This document shows positions 28,105 to 36,589 of a stretch of 64,000 nucleotides of DNA, piece after piece. This DNA is from Rhodanobacter sp. (GTDB lineage: Bacteria > Pseudomonadota > Gammaproteobacteria > Xanthomonadales > Rhodanobacteraceae). Position numbers and translations under genes: made by a program. Every line of letters begins with the position of its first letter. Position 1 is the stretch's first letter. The stretch lies in assembly GCA_004298505.1 (NCBI GenBank), contig SCRO01000056.1, forward strand, positions 62,001-126,000, in the 5' to 3' direction. A model generated the notes under the pieces. It saw only the letters and a program-made list of their open reading frames with translations, was not told where the DNA came from and did no database searches.

Positions 28105-28383
28105 ATGACCTCCCCGAAATACGATTTCCGTCAGTTCCAGGATGAACTGACCCGACTCGAGCGCAAGGCAGAAGAACAGCGCCCAATCAAACCACTGGGC
28201 AAGAAGGCGGTCGCCGCGCAGCGCATCGCGATGGCGCGCGAGGAATTCCTGACGCTGCGCAAGCGACATGAGCTGACTGTTGCCGACGTGGTCGCCTTCT
28301 TCCCGGAAGAAGAAGGCATCACTTACCTGCAGGAGTTGATCGCGGCGGCGCAGGTGAAACCGCGGCGCAAGCGGAAGGTCTGA
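28105..28383 (+). CDS. Small conserved-looking hypothetical protein
   Basis: A 92-residue charged protein, MTSPKYDFRQFQDELTRLER at the N terminus and RRKRKV at the C terminus. The middle is helical with EEFLTLRKRHELTVADVVAFF, reminiscent of small H-NS-family or DNA-binding accessory proteins, but the C-terminal H-NS core motif is not present, so I make no functional claim. It diverges from the EPS operon. The ATG at 28105 has no strong ribosome-binding site. The longer in-frame extension upstream enters the EPS promoter region and is unlikely. Confidence 0.6.
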   Translation: MTSPKYDFRQFQDELTRLERKAEEQRPIKPLGKKAVAAQRIAMAREEFLTLRKRHELTVADVVAFFPEEEGITYLQELIAAAQVKPRRKRKV

Positions 28384-28620
28384 TCCAACTGAAGAATCGG
28401 CTGCAAATCCGCCTCCTGCTGTGGGTGAACTGGGCGATCAAGCCGTTTTCGATGGCCTTGCTCGGTTGGCTGTTCATTCGCCACGTGTTTGCCGCCTGGC
28501 TACCTGCCAACCAGCACGATGCGTATAGCGCCGGCCCCGGACTGTCGCTGCAACTGCGGCAAGGGAGATCTCGCGCGCTGCCCCGTCATGGTCGAAAGGC
28601 CGGCTCGATCAGTCGCAAGC
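28383..28620 (+). pseudogene. ACR3-type arsenite efflux pump fragment
   Basis: In the frame beginning near 28383 the DNA reads LQIRLLLWVNWAIKPFSMAL then LGWLFIRHVFAAWLPANQ. This is the conserved ACR3 helix pair (NWxIKPFxMALLGWLF). After about residue 55 the frame departs from the family at the position where LILLAAAPCTAMVF is expected, and neither flank encodes the rest of a ~350-residue pump. It is therefore an internal fragment, decayed by deletion and frameshift. It borders the arsenosugar cluster and suggests a former arsenic-resistance gene set at this site. Confidence 0.65.
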
Positions 28621-29715
28621 TCACCGGATCCACCCGTAAAGCAGCGCGCCAAACACCGCGCCCACGGGTAGCGTGACCACCCACGACCCGACGATGCCCT
28701 TCATCACCTTGCGATCGACTCCACCCTGCCCGCCGCTGGCACCGGCACCGGCCAGTGCGCCGACTGCAACGTGCGTGGTCGATACCGGCAAGCCATTGAA
28801 GCTGGCGGTACCCACCAGCAAGGCGGTGGTCAGGCTGGCGGCCAATCCGCCGCCCATGTCCAGCCGGGTGATCTTGTCGCTCAGGGTGCGCGCCACCTTC
28901 CGCGCACCCACCAGGCCTCCCAGCAGCATCGCCGCAGCAACCGCGGCGACGGCGGCGTGGCCGTCGAGCGCGGCAACCGGCAGCAACAGGGCGGCTATCT
29001 TCGGCGTGTCGTTGAGTCCGCGCGCGAACCCCACGGCGCCAGCGAGCAAGAAGTGCAGCGTGTCGACCATGCCGAATCCGCGAACCCGTGCCACGGTCTG
29101 CGCATCCCGTTCGGCACACTCGGCCAGCGAGCCGGTGCGCAGTGCGAGGCTTTCTCGCGATAGCACCCCTTCCGGCGTGACCAGCGCGTCACGCTCGATG
29201 CACAGGCACGCGGTGCGCCGCTGTTGATGGCCGGCCACCCAGCGACGCAGCAGCGGCGCGACCAGGAACGCCGGTACGATCGCAATGATCGGGCTGGCCA
29301 GCAGGGGTAACAGAAACACTCGCCCCAATGAAGCGAATTGCAAGCCCGTGCCCACGGCAACCAGTCCGGCGCCGGCCATCGCACCGAGCAGCGCATGTGT
29401 CGTTGACACCGGCAGCCCGCGCCAGGTGGCGAGGGCGATGGTCAGTGCCGCGCCAAGCGCCACCGCCAACGCAAAACTTGTTTGTGCGGCAATATCCGCA
29501 GTCACCAGACCGGCACCGGTGAAAGTCGTGAGCAAGGCCTGGGCGAGCCACGCCGACGCCAGCGAGCCGGCCAATGTGGTCACGCTGGCCCAGCCAAGCG
29601 CCACCCGGTAGCTTACTGTACGACTGCCGTACAGGGCCGCCACACCCTTGAAGTTATCGTTGGCGCCGTTGCTTGCAGCCAGCAACAACACCGTGATCAA
29701 CAACGCGATGCTCAT
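28621..29715 (-). CDS. PiT-family inorganic phosphate transporter
   Basis: A 364-residue membrane protein of the PiT family (PF01384). The duplicated signature GANDNFKGVAALYGSRTVSY near the N terminus and GFARGLNDTPKIAALLLPVA near residue 232 are clear, as are the paired loops GLPVSTTHALLGAMAGAGL and GLPVSTTHVAVGALAGAG. Known function: H+- or Na+-coupled phosphate (and often arsenate) uptake. It overlaps the arsenosugar-type transferase gene by 4 bp (ATGA), which ties it to arsenic metabolism here; it could handle phosphate, arsenate or a phosphorylated arsenical. Direction and substrate are inference. Confidence 0.9.
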   Translation of the reverse strand: MSIALLITVLLLAASNGANDNFKGVAALYGSRTVSYRVALGWASVTTLAGSLASAWLAQALLTTFTGAGLVTADIAAQTSFALAVALGAALTIALATWRGLPVSTTHALLGAMAGAGLVAVGTGLQFASLGRVFLLPLLASPIIAIVPAFLVAPLLRRWVAGHQQRRTACLCIERDALVTPEGVLSRESLALRTGSLAECAERDAQTVARVRGFGMVDTLHFLLAGAVGFARGLNDTPKIAALLLPVAALDGHAAVAAVAAAMLLGGLVGARKVARTLSDKITRLDMGGGLAASLTTALLVGTASFNGLPVSTTHVAVGALAGAGASGGQGGVDRKVMKGIVGSWVVTLPVGAVFGALLYGWIR

Positions 29716-30404
29716 GCTTCACACTCCACGCAACGCTCAGGTATTGCGACGGTATCGAGCCATTGCCGCAGGGCTTGCTGCGCCGGCAATGGCGCACTGA
29801 GGGCGCCAAGGGCATCACGCAGCACTGGCAGATCCTCGACCTTGTCGACATCGGTCAGGCGCCCCACGCTGCCGACGGCACCGTGGGGCGCCAGTTGCTG
29901 CCGCAGCTCCGATGCGGTCTGCACCTGCGAATAACGCACGCGCGTCCAGACCTCGCGAGGAACCGCGGTGCGACCACCAAACAGCCAGAATCCACCATCG
30001 CTGGCATCGCCGATCACGAACGGAGTGCGTGCGTCGTCCAGCAAGATGAGCGCGCGCTGCAGCGAGGCGACGGTCAATTGCGGGGCATCGGCGCCGAGCA
30101 GCAACACGCGGCCATGTCGGGCCTGGAGTCGGGCGTACACCGTGTGCAGGCGCTCACCGAGATCGCCCTGCCCTTGATGCAATGAGGCGAAGCCCGGCCA
30201 CGCGGCAACGGCGGCCGGATCGGCTTCGGCAATGGCCCAGTACGGCGTCAACCACGGCTCGCAAATACGCGCGACTTCGGCGGTGGCCGCCGCGGCCAGT
30301 TGATAAAAGTGCAGCGCCGCAGCCGCACCGATGCCGGCGGCAAGCCGCGTTTTCACCGGCGACAAGCCGGGCGTCTTGACGAAGATGGCCAGCGCCGCCG
30401 TCAT
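29712..30404 (-). CDS. Arsenosugar-type glycosyltransferase (TIGR04282 family)
   Basis: A 230-residue nucleotidyl/glycosyl-transferase-like protein beginning MTAALAIFVKTPGLSPVKTR at 30404, in ATGA overlap with the upstream gene. LLLGADAPQLTVASL and VIGDASDGGFWLFGG are the conserved motifs of the TIGR04282 family, formerly called rSAM/selenodomain-associated transferase 1. It is repeatedly found with ArsS and ArsM and is thought to take part in making arsenosugars. The exact substrate has not been established from sequence. Confidence 0.85.
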   Translation of the reverse strand: MTAALAIFVKTPGLSPVKTRLAAGIGAAAALHFYQLAAAATAEVARICEPWLTPYWAIAEADPAAVAAWPGFASLHQGQGDLGERLHTVYARLQARHGRVLLLGADAPQLTVASLQRALILLDDARTPFVIGDASDGGFWLFGGRTAVPREVWTRVRYSQVQTASELRQQLAPHGAVGSVGRLTDVDKVEDLPVLRDALGALSAPLPAQQALRQWLDTVAIPERCVECEA

Positions 30405-31111
30405 GCCCTGCTCCCGCGCATGACGCGCCAGGCCGGCCAAGCCTGCGCGGCAGTCAGTCGCCAATGCCGCAGCGTCGTGCGCAGCCAGCCGTGCCGCGCA
30501 TATTTGCGTGCACTGGTTTCAAGTACCGCGGAAATATGCCGCAACGGCAGCCCGGCCTGTCGCGCGGCCCACACCAGCAGGTGATCTTCGCCATAGGTGG
30601 CCTGTTCGTCGAATCCATGCAGCGCTTCGAAGCACGCGCGTGGCAGCAGCAGGCCCTGGTCGCCGAACGGCAGCCCCAGCCAGCGCGCGCGCCAGTTGGC
30701 GCCGACGGCGTTCAAGGCAGTGCAGCGCGGCCCGTCGCGGCGGAACGCCAGCGTGAACCAGCCCAAGCCCGCGTTGCCTTGCGCGATGAAGTCCTGCAAT
30801 GAAGGCAGGGTTTCCGCGCGCAGGCGTGAGTCGGCATGCACAAACCACAGCCAGTCGCCGCTGGCCATGCGCGCGCCAAGGTTCTGCTGACGCGCACGGC
30901 CGGGCTGGCTGTGGCACGCGCGATAACGCAACTGCGCCGGCCATACCGGGGGCGGCGGACGCGAGACGTTGTCGGCACACACCACGATCACTTCGCTGCC
31001 GGACGGCAACGCGGCGAGTTGCTCAAGCAGCGGCTGCCATTCGCCCTCGCCGGGCGCCAGCGGCACGATCACCGACAGCGATGCGCACAGGGGATGAACC
31101 ATGTTGGACAT
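30401..31111 (-). CDS. Arsenosugar-type family 2 glycosyltransferase (TIGR04283 family)
   Basis: A 236-residue GT-A glycosyltransferase: SLSVIVPLAPGEGEWQPLLE, VVCADNVSRPPPPV, LGARMASGDWLWFVHADSRL with the DxD-type metal site, and later LPFGDQGLLLPRACFEAL followed by YGEDHLLVWAARQ. It matches TIGR04283 (rSAM/selenodomain-associated transferase 2). The start used here is ATG 31111; ATG 31102 is equally possible. It lies between arsM and the TIGR04282 gene, completing a standard arsenosugar gene set. Confidence 0.85.
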   Translation of the reverse strand: MSNMVHPLCASLSVIVPLAPGEGEWQPLLEQLAALPSGSEVIVVCADNVSRPPPPVWPAQLRYRACHSQPGRARQQNLGARMASGDWLWFVHADSRLRAETLPSLQDFIAQGNAGLGWFTLAFRRDGPRCTALNAVGANWRARWLGLPFGDQGLLLPRACFEALHGFDEQATYGEDHLLVWAARQAGLPLRHISAVLETSARKYARHGWLRTTLRHWRLTAAQAWPAWRVMRGSRA

Positions 31112-31119
31112 CGGCCGGC

Positions 31120-32196
31120 TCAGCAGCAACTGGGTGCGGCGCTGCCGGTCGCGCTGGCAGGCGCGCAATCGAACAACCCGTGATGCCGGTGTTTGTCGCC
31201 ATCGATGTGAAAGTGCGCGGCATAGCGACTGGCCGAGAGCATGTCCGCGGTGTTGCCGCAGACCAGCACCGGCCGATCGCGCTCGAAGCGGTGATGGTCA
31301 TCCAGTTCGAACTGGTGCGGATGCCCTGGCAGACTGCCGCGATAGGTGGCGACCTGACCGTAGTCCTCGCAGCGATCCTCCAGCGGCAGCTTGAACGCGC
31401 GCCAGGTAATCGACTCGAATGTAGCGAAACCGATGCGTTGCTCGATCGCCGCGTCGGTCAGCGCGATCGGGCTGCGCGCACATACGCGAGCATCGGCCAC
31501 GCCAAGGTCGACAAGCAGACGGCGGAAATCCTCCACGTACAGCGCGCCGGCCAGGCATTCGCCCAGCAGCACCGGATCGGCCAGCAACTCGTGCGGCAAC
31601 CGGCGGTCGCTGAATACATCGGAGAAATACAGTTCGCCGCCGGGCTTGAGCACGCGGAAGGTTTCGGCAAACGCGCGACGCTTGTCCGGCACCAGGTTCA
31701 GCACGCAGTTGGACACCACCACGTCGACCGAGTTGTCGGCGATGCCCAGCGCGGCCAGATCAGCCAGATCACCCAGGTGGAATTCGACATTGGAATGCGC
31801 GTGACCGAACGCCTGGGCATGGAATGCGCGGTGACGTTCGGCCACCTCCAGTTGCTGCGCGGTCATGTCGACGCCGATCACGCGACCAGGCTCACCGACC
31901 AGGCTCGACAGCAGGTACGCATCGCGCCCGCTGCCGCAGCCAAGATCGAGCACGGTTCTGCCATCGAGCGCCGGCGGCAAGGGTGAGCCGCAGCCGTAGA
32001 AGCGTTCGCGCACTTCCGGATGCAATTGCGACAGGATCGTGCGCAATGGCTCGGGCATGGTGCCGATGCTGCAGCAGGCGGTGGTACGCAGGTCGCTGCT
32101 CGATCGCAGGGTCTCGCCGTAGTAGCTGCGCACGGCGGACTGTTGCGCCTCGGCGCTGATGTCGTTGTCGGTGTCGATGTCGTGTTCCATGTTCAT
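31120..32196 (-). CDS. arsM: Arsenite S-adenosylmethionine methyltransferase
   Basis: A 358-residue class I methyltransferase. SAM-binding motif I is TVLDLGCGSGRDAYL (about 81-95). Cysteines expected to bind As(III) are present: Cys41/Cys42 (TTACCSIG), Cys164 (VVSNCVLNL) and Cys214 (LGECLAGALY), and the protein ends in SCC. Known reaction: stepwise methylation of arsenite to methyl- and dimethylarsenicals. The ATG at 32196 overlaps the arsS stop (ATGA). Together with ArsS it should supply the dimethylated arsenic used for arsenosugars. The much longer upstream frame is a shadow of arsS. Confidence 0.92.
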   Translation of the reverse strand: MNMEHDIDTDNDISAEAQQSAVRSYYGETLRSSSDLRTTACCSIGTMPEPLRTILSQLHPEVRERFYGCGSPLPPALDGRTVLDLGCGSGRDAYLLSSLVGEPGRVIGVDMTAQQLEVAERHRAFHAQAFGHAHSNVEFHLGDLADLAALGIADNSVDVVVSNCVLNLVPDKRRAFAETFRVLKPGGELYFSDVFSDRRLPHELLADPVLLGECLAGALYVEDFRRLLVDLGVADARVCARSPIALTDAAIEQRIGFATFESITWRAFKLPLEDRCEDYGQVATYRGSLPGHPHQFELDDHHRFERDRPVLVCGNTADMLSASRYAAHFHIDGDKHRHHGLFDCAPASATGSAAPSCC

Positions 32197-33173
32197 GCCA
32201 GTGCGCCTCCACAAGAGCTGCCCGCACCTGCGGTGCAGCCATAACAATGGTCGCCAAACACGATCGGATCGCGTTCGACGTCGGTGAGTGATTCGATATC
32301 CCAGATGCTGCGCTGCCGGCCACCCTGGGGCAGCTCCAGCGCCTGGTTGAAGTCGCAGTCGTACAGCTGCCCACGCCAGTCCACCGACAACTGGTTGCGG
32401 CACATCACGCCCAGCGCCGCGCGCGGATTGAACGCATCGAGCAGGGTATGCATGTAGCTGTCGTAACGGCCTTCGCGTTCGAGCAGGTGCAAGAAGCGTT
32501 TGATCGGCATGTTGGTGATGGTGAACAGGCGGTTGAACACGATGCCGAAATGCTCGGCCAGTTCGTGCCTGTAGGTCGCCTCCAGCGACGCCTGCGATGG
32601 CGGCAGGCTGGCGCCGACCGGGTTGTAGACCAGGTCCAGCTCCAGTCCACTGTCCGGCCGCCCATAGCCGAGCCCATTGAGTTGATGCAGCGCACGCAGG
32701 CTGGGGTCGAACACGTGCTGGCCACGCTGTTTCTCGACGTTGGCCTTGCTGTAGCACGGCAACGAGGCGACGACCTTGACGCCCTGTTCGGCGAGGAACT
32801 CGGCGGTGTCCTCCTGCCCCGGCCGGAACAGCACGGTGAGGTTGCAGCGGTCGATCACGGTCTTGCCCAACGCACGCGACTCGCGCACCAGGGTGTGGAA
32901 ATGCGGATTCAGCTCCGGTGCGCCGCCGGTGAGGTCGACGGTATGGATGGCCCGCGCATCAGCCAGCAGTTCGAGCAGACGCTCGACCGTGGCCGAGCGC
33001 ATGATCTCGGTGCGCTTGGGCCCGGCCTCCACATGGCAGTGCTGGCAAGCCAGGTCGCACAGCTTGCCCACATTGATCTGCAGAATCTCCAGCAGCGTGC
33101 GCGGAAGGGTCAACCCATGCTCGCGCAGGGTGCGAGCAAACGATGGTAGTGACAAGGAGAGCGCGGCGTTCAC
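32193..33173 (-). CDS. arsS: Arsenosugar biosynthesis radical SAM protein
   Basis: A 326-residue radical SAM enzyme with the [4Fe-4S] motif C-x3-C-x2-C at Cys39, Cys43, Cys46 (GKLCDLACQHCHVEAGP), TVDLTGGAPELNPHF for SAM binding, and a C-terminal DUF3641-like region with ALGVMCRNQLSVDWRGQLYD and FGDHCYGCTAGAGSSCGG. It matches the ArsS family (TIGR04167). It is thought to join a 5'-deoxyadenosyl group to a dimethylarsenical, a step towards arsenosugars. It is the first gene of the arsenosugar operon. Confidence 0.92.
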   Translation of the reverse strand: MNAALSLSLPSFARTLREHGLTLPRTLLEILQINVGKLCDLACQHCHVEAGPKRTEIMRSATVERLLELLADARAIHTVDLTGGAPELNPHFHTLVRESRALGKTVIDRCNLTVLFRPGQEDTAEFLAEQGVKVVASLPCYSKANVEKQRGQHVFDPSLRALHQLNGLGYGRPDSGLELDLVYNPVGASLPPSQASLEATYRHELAEHFGIVFNRLFTITNMPIKRFLHLLEREGRYDSYMHTLLDAFNPRAALGVMCRNQLSVDWRGQLYDCDFNQALELPQGGRQRSIWDIESLTDVERDPIVFGDHCYGCTAGAGSSCGGALA

Positions 33174-33606
33174 GAAAAATCCAGGTGGAGCCTGCGATCA
33201 CAAATCACGGATCACCGGCACCATGCAAGTAGGGTCATCAAGGTGGACTCGGCAAAACCGAAGCGAAGCTGAGGTCCGGACTGTCATGGCGTCACCATCG
33301 CGTTCACAAGCCGGTCGCAAGGCAGAAACTCGATAACAACGCGTCGATAAGAGGCAGTGAATCGAGGAAAAGATTCATGTTGTCGCGACAGGCGTCTCTG
33401 AGGGCAGATTGCCCCGCGAGTCTAGCAGCCTGTTCCGCAACTGCCGGTAGGTGCCGGCAGCGCCGCAGTCCTCGATGAAACTGGATCTCGAACGCTACCG
33501 CGCCGGGGGGGGACAGCGATTGCCGGCGCTGCCTCACCAGCCACTGAATGCGTCTTGACCATGCGCCCGGGTTAAAATGGCCGGCCATACCCGGCAAGGA
33601 CACTTC
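33174..33606. other. Intergenic region between divergent arsS and the phosphatidyltransferase
   Basis: About 430 bp. It must hold the promoters of the arsenosugar operon (minus) and of the phosphatidyltransferase gene (plus). No convincing coding frame, ArsR box or perfect promoter was recognised. No arsR gene lies in the window, so regulation of the arsenosugar operon cannot be read here. A run of eight G residues occurs at about 33506. Confidence 0.4.
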
Positions 33607-34203
33607 ATGCTCGACACGCATGCGCGACGACTGGTTGAACCGGTTATCGGTGCCGTGGCCCGCACGCTGCATCGGGCGGGGCTGACCGCCAACGCGGTGA
33701 CCGCGCTGGCCATGCTGATCGGCGTGCTTGCCGCACTGTGCGTGATGGAAGGCTGGCAATGGACGGGGGTCGCCATGCTGTGGCTCTCCGGCCTGCTCGA
33801 TGCGGCGGATGGCGCGCTGGCACGGATGACGCGCAGCAGCCCGTTCGGCGCGATCCTCGACATCACCTTCGATCGCGTGGTGGAAATCGCCATCATCATC
33901 GCGCTGGCGTGGCGCTACCCGGAGGCACGCTTCACCCTGGTGATCCTGGCCGGTACCATCGCCGTGGCGATGTCGCTGTTCCTGTCGATCGCCGCCGCCG
34001 TGCGCAATCATTCGGCGAAGTCGTTCCATTACGCGCCGGGCCTGGGTGAGCGCAGCGAGGCGTTCATCTGCCTGAGTCTGATGATCGTCGGGGCCGGCCA
34101 CCTGGTGGCCTGGACGGGCCTGTTCATCGGTGTTATCGCCTTCACCATGGGGCAACGCCTGCGTCATGCCGCGCGGGCCCTGGCCACCGACGCAGTCGAC
34201 TGA
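33607..34203 (+). CDS. CDP-alcohol phosphatidyltransferase family protein
   Basis: A 198-residue membrane enzyme. The family signature D-x2-D-G-x2-A-R-x8-G-x3-D-x3-D is complete in LDAADGALARMTRSSPFGAI followed by LDITFDRVVE; its acidic residues bind the divalent cation and CDP. Six transmembrane helices are likely. It transfers a phosphatidyl or phospho-alcohol group from a CDP-activated donor to an alcohol. The start at 33607 (MLDTHARR) is preferred; an ATG 30 bp upstream is in frame. No operon partner reveals the acceptor. Confidence 0.88.
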   Translation: MLDTHARRLVEPVIGAVARTLHRAGLTANAVTALAMLIGVLAALCVMEGWQWTGVAMLWLSGLLDAADGALARMTRSSPFGAILDITFDRVVEIAIIIALAWRYPEARFTLVILAGTIAVAMSLFLSIAAAVRNHSAKSFHYAPGLGERSEAFICLSLMIVGAGHLVAWTGLFIGVIAFTMGQRLRHAARALATDAVD

Positions 34204-34298
34204 GTATCATCCAGCGCGCCACACGCCGACCACGTGTAAACCATGCGATCCAAACATGCTAAAGTCGGGCCTCATTGCAGGTGCTCAGGTGACATCTC

Positions 34299-34880
34299 AT
34301 GCCGTGGGAAAAGTCGTTCAACGAAGACGAGGCCGTCGGCAAGGCGATGAGGGTGTTCTGGGAAAAGGGCTATGAGCCCGCTTCCATGGCCGACCTCATT
34401 GCCGGTATCGGCATCAGCCGGGGCAGCCTGTACAACGCGTTTGGCGGCAAAGAGCAATTGTTCGTCAAGGCGCTGCAGAAATACGACACGGACAACCGTC
34501 GCGCGATCCTGGCCGAAATGGAAGCGATGGACGATCCCAAGCGCGCCATTGCAGCGCTATTCGATGGCATCGTCGCCGAAACCGTGGGCGACACCCGTAA
34601 AAAAGGCTGCTTTCTAGTCAACACCGCTGCCGAGCTTGTGACGCATGGCGAAGAGGTGAACCGCATCGTGCGCACCGGGTTGCGCGAATTGGAGGCCTTC
34701 TTCCAGCGCAGCATCGAGGTGGCGCAGGCGCGCAAGCAAATGCCGGGTTCACTGGATCCGGCGACCACGGCCAAAGGCCTGGTGGCGATGATCGTCGCCA
34801 TCCGCCTGCTTGGCCGCGGCATGTTTGACGAGGCATCACTCAAGGCGATCGCCGGCCAGGCCCAACGCCTGCTGGGCTGA
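34299..34880 (+). CDS. TetR/AcrR-family regulator (NemR/AcuR-like)
   Basis: A 193-residue repressor. The N-terminal helix-turn-helix is SMADLIAGIGISRGSLYNAF followed by GGKEQLF. The ligand domain has KKGCFLVNTAAELV, with a conserved cysteine seen in electrophile-sensing NemR-like and AcuR-like proteins. It is followed by a carboxymuconolactone decarboxylase-like gene, with a NemR-like palindrome in between. It probably represses that gene and is released by reactive electrophiles or an oxidant; the inducer is inference. Confidence 0.88.
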   Translation: MPWEKSFNEDEAVGKAMRVFWEKGYEPASMADLIAGIGISRGSLYNAFGGKEQLFVKALQKYDTDNRRAILAEMEAMDDPKRAIAALFDGIVAETVGDTRKKGCFLVNTAAELVTHGEEVNRIVRTGLRELEAFFQRSIEVAQARKQMPGSLDPATTAKGLVAMIVAIRLLGRGMFDEASLKAIAGQAQRLLG

Positions 34881-34959
34881 TACGGCCCGTTTTCCCGTTC
34901 CTTGATTCCCCCGGACCCGGCGCCTTTGTCTCGACCGATTGATCTGATTGGGCTATATT

Positions 34960-34975
34960 TAAACCATATGGTCTA
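34960..34975. promoter_or_regulatory. NemR-like TetR operator
   Basis: A 16-bp near-perfect palindrome, TAAACC-ATAT-GGTCTA, with only one mismatched pair. It closely resembles the NemR operator pattern TAGACC-N4-GGTCTA. It sits between the tetR gene and the CMD-like gene, about 107 bp before the latter's start, and overlaps a possible -10 box (TATATT). A half-site (GTAAACCATG) also occurs upstream of the regulator gene. Probable binding site of the TetR protein encoded at 34299. Confidence 0.6.
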
Positions 34976-35081
34976 CATCGTCGATAAATCGACCTCAAGC
35001 CTCGTTTGAGCCCCAACCGACATCTGCAATGAACCGTTTGAACCACAAAATGGCCGTCATCACCGGCATACGGAGTTACCC

Positions 35082-35636
35082 ATGATTGAGTTCCAGATTC
35101 ACGACGAAACCACCGCGCCCGAAGCCAGCAAGCCGCTGCTCGAGAAGTCGAGAAAAGCCAACGGCAGGGTCCCCGGCCTGCATGGCGTCATGGCCGAAGC
35201 CCCCGGACTGCTGGAGGGCTACGGCGTGCTCCACCGGTTGTTGCTGAATTCAAGCTTCGACAAGGACGAGCTGACCGTGGTCTGGCAGACGGTCAATGTC
35301 GAGCACAACTGCCACTACTGCGTGCCGGCCCATACCGCCATCGCCAAGGCCATGCACGTGGACGACGCGATCACCGACGCGCTGCGCAATGAAACGCCGC
35401 TGCCCAATGCGCACCTCGAAGCGCTGCGCAGCTTTACGCTGAGCATGGTGCGTGGCCGCGGCAACGTGGATGACAGCGAAGTGCAGGCGTTCCTGGATGC
35501 CGGCTTCACCAAGCGCCAGGTACTGGAAGTTGTTCTCGGCATCGCCCAGAAGGTGATGTCCAATTACACCAACCACCTCGCGCACACACCGGTTGATGAG
35601 GTGGTCGGGAAATACGAGTGGCACAAAGTGGCGTGA
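35082..35636 (+). CDS. Carboxymuconolactone decarboxylase-family protein (AhpD-like)
   Basis: A 184-residue helical protein with the AhpD-type redox motif Cys77-x2-Cys80-x3-His84 (HNCHYCVPAHT). It ends with a region VLEVVLGIAQKVMSNYTNHL shared with the paralogue at 54277. Many members act as alkylhydroperoxidases or unrelated decarboxylases; the CxxC-H motif favours a peroxide- or electrophile-linked redox role. It lies downstream of the TetR operator, so it is probably the main target of that repressor. Confidence 0.85.
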   Translation: MIEFQIHDETTAPEASKPLLEKSRKANGRVPGLHGVMAEAPGLLEGYGVLHRLLLNSSFDKDELTVVWQTVNVEHNCHYCVPAHTAIAKAMHVDDAITDALRNETPLPNAHLEALRSFTLSMVRGRGNVDDSEVQAFLDAGFTKRQVLEVVLGIAQKVMSNYTNHLAHTPVDEVVGKYEWHKVA

Positions 35637-35834
35637 TCGCGCGGGCTGCCCCGGCTCGCCGGCTGGGTCAGCCCGCCTGGCGGCTGACACGCGCACCCTG
35701 CTCGACGAAAGCGCCCGAACATCAGATCGCGAGCATGGGTTGCTCGATCAAATCGCCGCTGTTGCGCCTGACCTGGCAAATCACAGCAGCTTTCCTCACC
35801 CCCAACGGGCCTATGCTCTGCTGACGGAACCACG

Positions 35835-36524
35835 ATGAACCCAGCAAAGAAACGTGATCGCGTGATTGTCTTTGATGTGAATGAAACGCTGCTTGACATC
35901 GATAGTCTCAAGCCCTTTTTCAAGCAGACTTTCGGCGACGAAGATGCACTGCGGCAGTGGTTTGGTGAATTGATCCTGTACTCCCAGGCATTGACCTTGA
36001 GCGGCACCTACATGCCGTTCGGGCAACTCGCCGTGGCTGTACTCGGGATGGTCGCCGAGATTCGTGGCCTGCCCCTTGCGGCTGGCAACGTCGATGAGTT
36101 CAAGGAGCGGATGGCAAACCTGCCTGCACACGACGACGCGGCGCCTGCCCTGGGCACGCTTCGCGAGGCAGGCTTCCGCCTGGTGACCCTGACCAACTCG
36201 GCGCCTGGCACTGGCACCAGCACCCTGGACAAGGCCGGCCTTGCCCTGTATTTCGAACAGCAGTTTTCGGTGCACGCGGTGCAGCGATTCAAGCCGGCCC
36301 TCGAGACCTACCGCAGCGTTTCAACGGCACTGGGTACCGAGGCAAGCTCGCTGCGACTGGTCGCCGCCCATAGCTGGGACACGCTGGGTGCGATGGCGGC
36401 GGGTTGGAAGGCTGCGCTGGTGGCCCGCGCGGGAAATGCCGCGTTGTCCGTCGGTGCGCAGCCGGACATCATCGAAAAAGACCTGCGCGCCATTGCCACG
36501 CGAATCATTGGCGCGGACGCCTAG
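35835..36524 (+). CDS. Haloacid dehalogenase type II
   Basis: A 229-residue HAD-superfamily hydrolase. Motif I is VIVFDVNETLLDIDSL with the nucleophilic aspartate; motif II is VTLTNSAPGTGTS; motif III around KPALETYRSV and the SLRLVAAHSWDTLGAMAAGW region fit L-2-haloacid dehalogenases. It would hydrolyse 2-haloacids with inversion, or a related substrate. The stop codon TAG (36522-36524) lies inside a copy of a dispersed repeat that begins at 36521, so the natural C terminus may have been altered by insertion. Confidence 0.85.
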   Translation: MNPAKKRDRVIVFDVNETLLDIDSLKPFFKQTFGDEDALRQWFGELILYSQALTLSGTYMPFGQLAVAVLGMVAEIRGLPLAAGNVDEFKERMANLPAHDDAAPALGTLREAGFRLVTLTNSAPGTGTSTLDKAGLALYFEQQFSVHAVQRFKPALETYRSVSTALGTEASSLRLVAAHSWDTLGAMAAGWKAALVARAGNAALSVGAQPDIIEKDLRAIATRIIGADA

Positions 36525-36556
36525 GAGTCTGTCGGACTTTGGCTGGCCGGTCTGCG
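36521..36556 (+). repeat. Solo copy of the dispersed CTAGGAGTCTGTCGGACTTT repeat
   Basis: A 36-bp stretch beginning CTAGGAGTCTGTCGGACTTT and continuing to GGCCGG matches the ends of the 168-bp inverted-repeat element at 42962 (about 33 of 36 bases identical to the right end). The repeat supplies the stop codon of the haloacid dehalogenase gene. No second inverted end was found nearby, so this is a solo end or a decayed copy. Confidence 0.7.
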
Positions 36557-36589
36557 CAGCCTGGCTTCCGCTGCGGCGGACGGACCTCC

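Noticed and set aside
33304-34167. Long minus-strand frame opposite the phosphatidyltransferase gene
   Set aside because: Histidine/glutamine/arginine-rich translation with no domain; it is the complement of a clear membrane protein gene.
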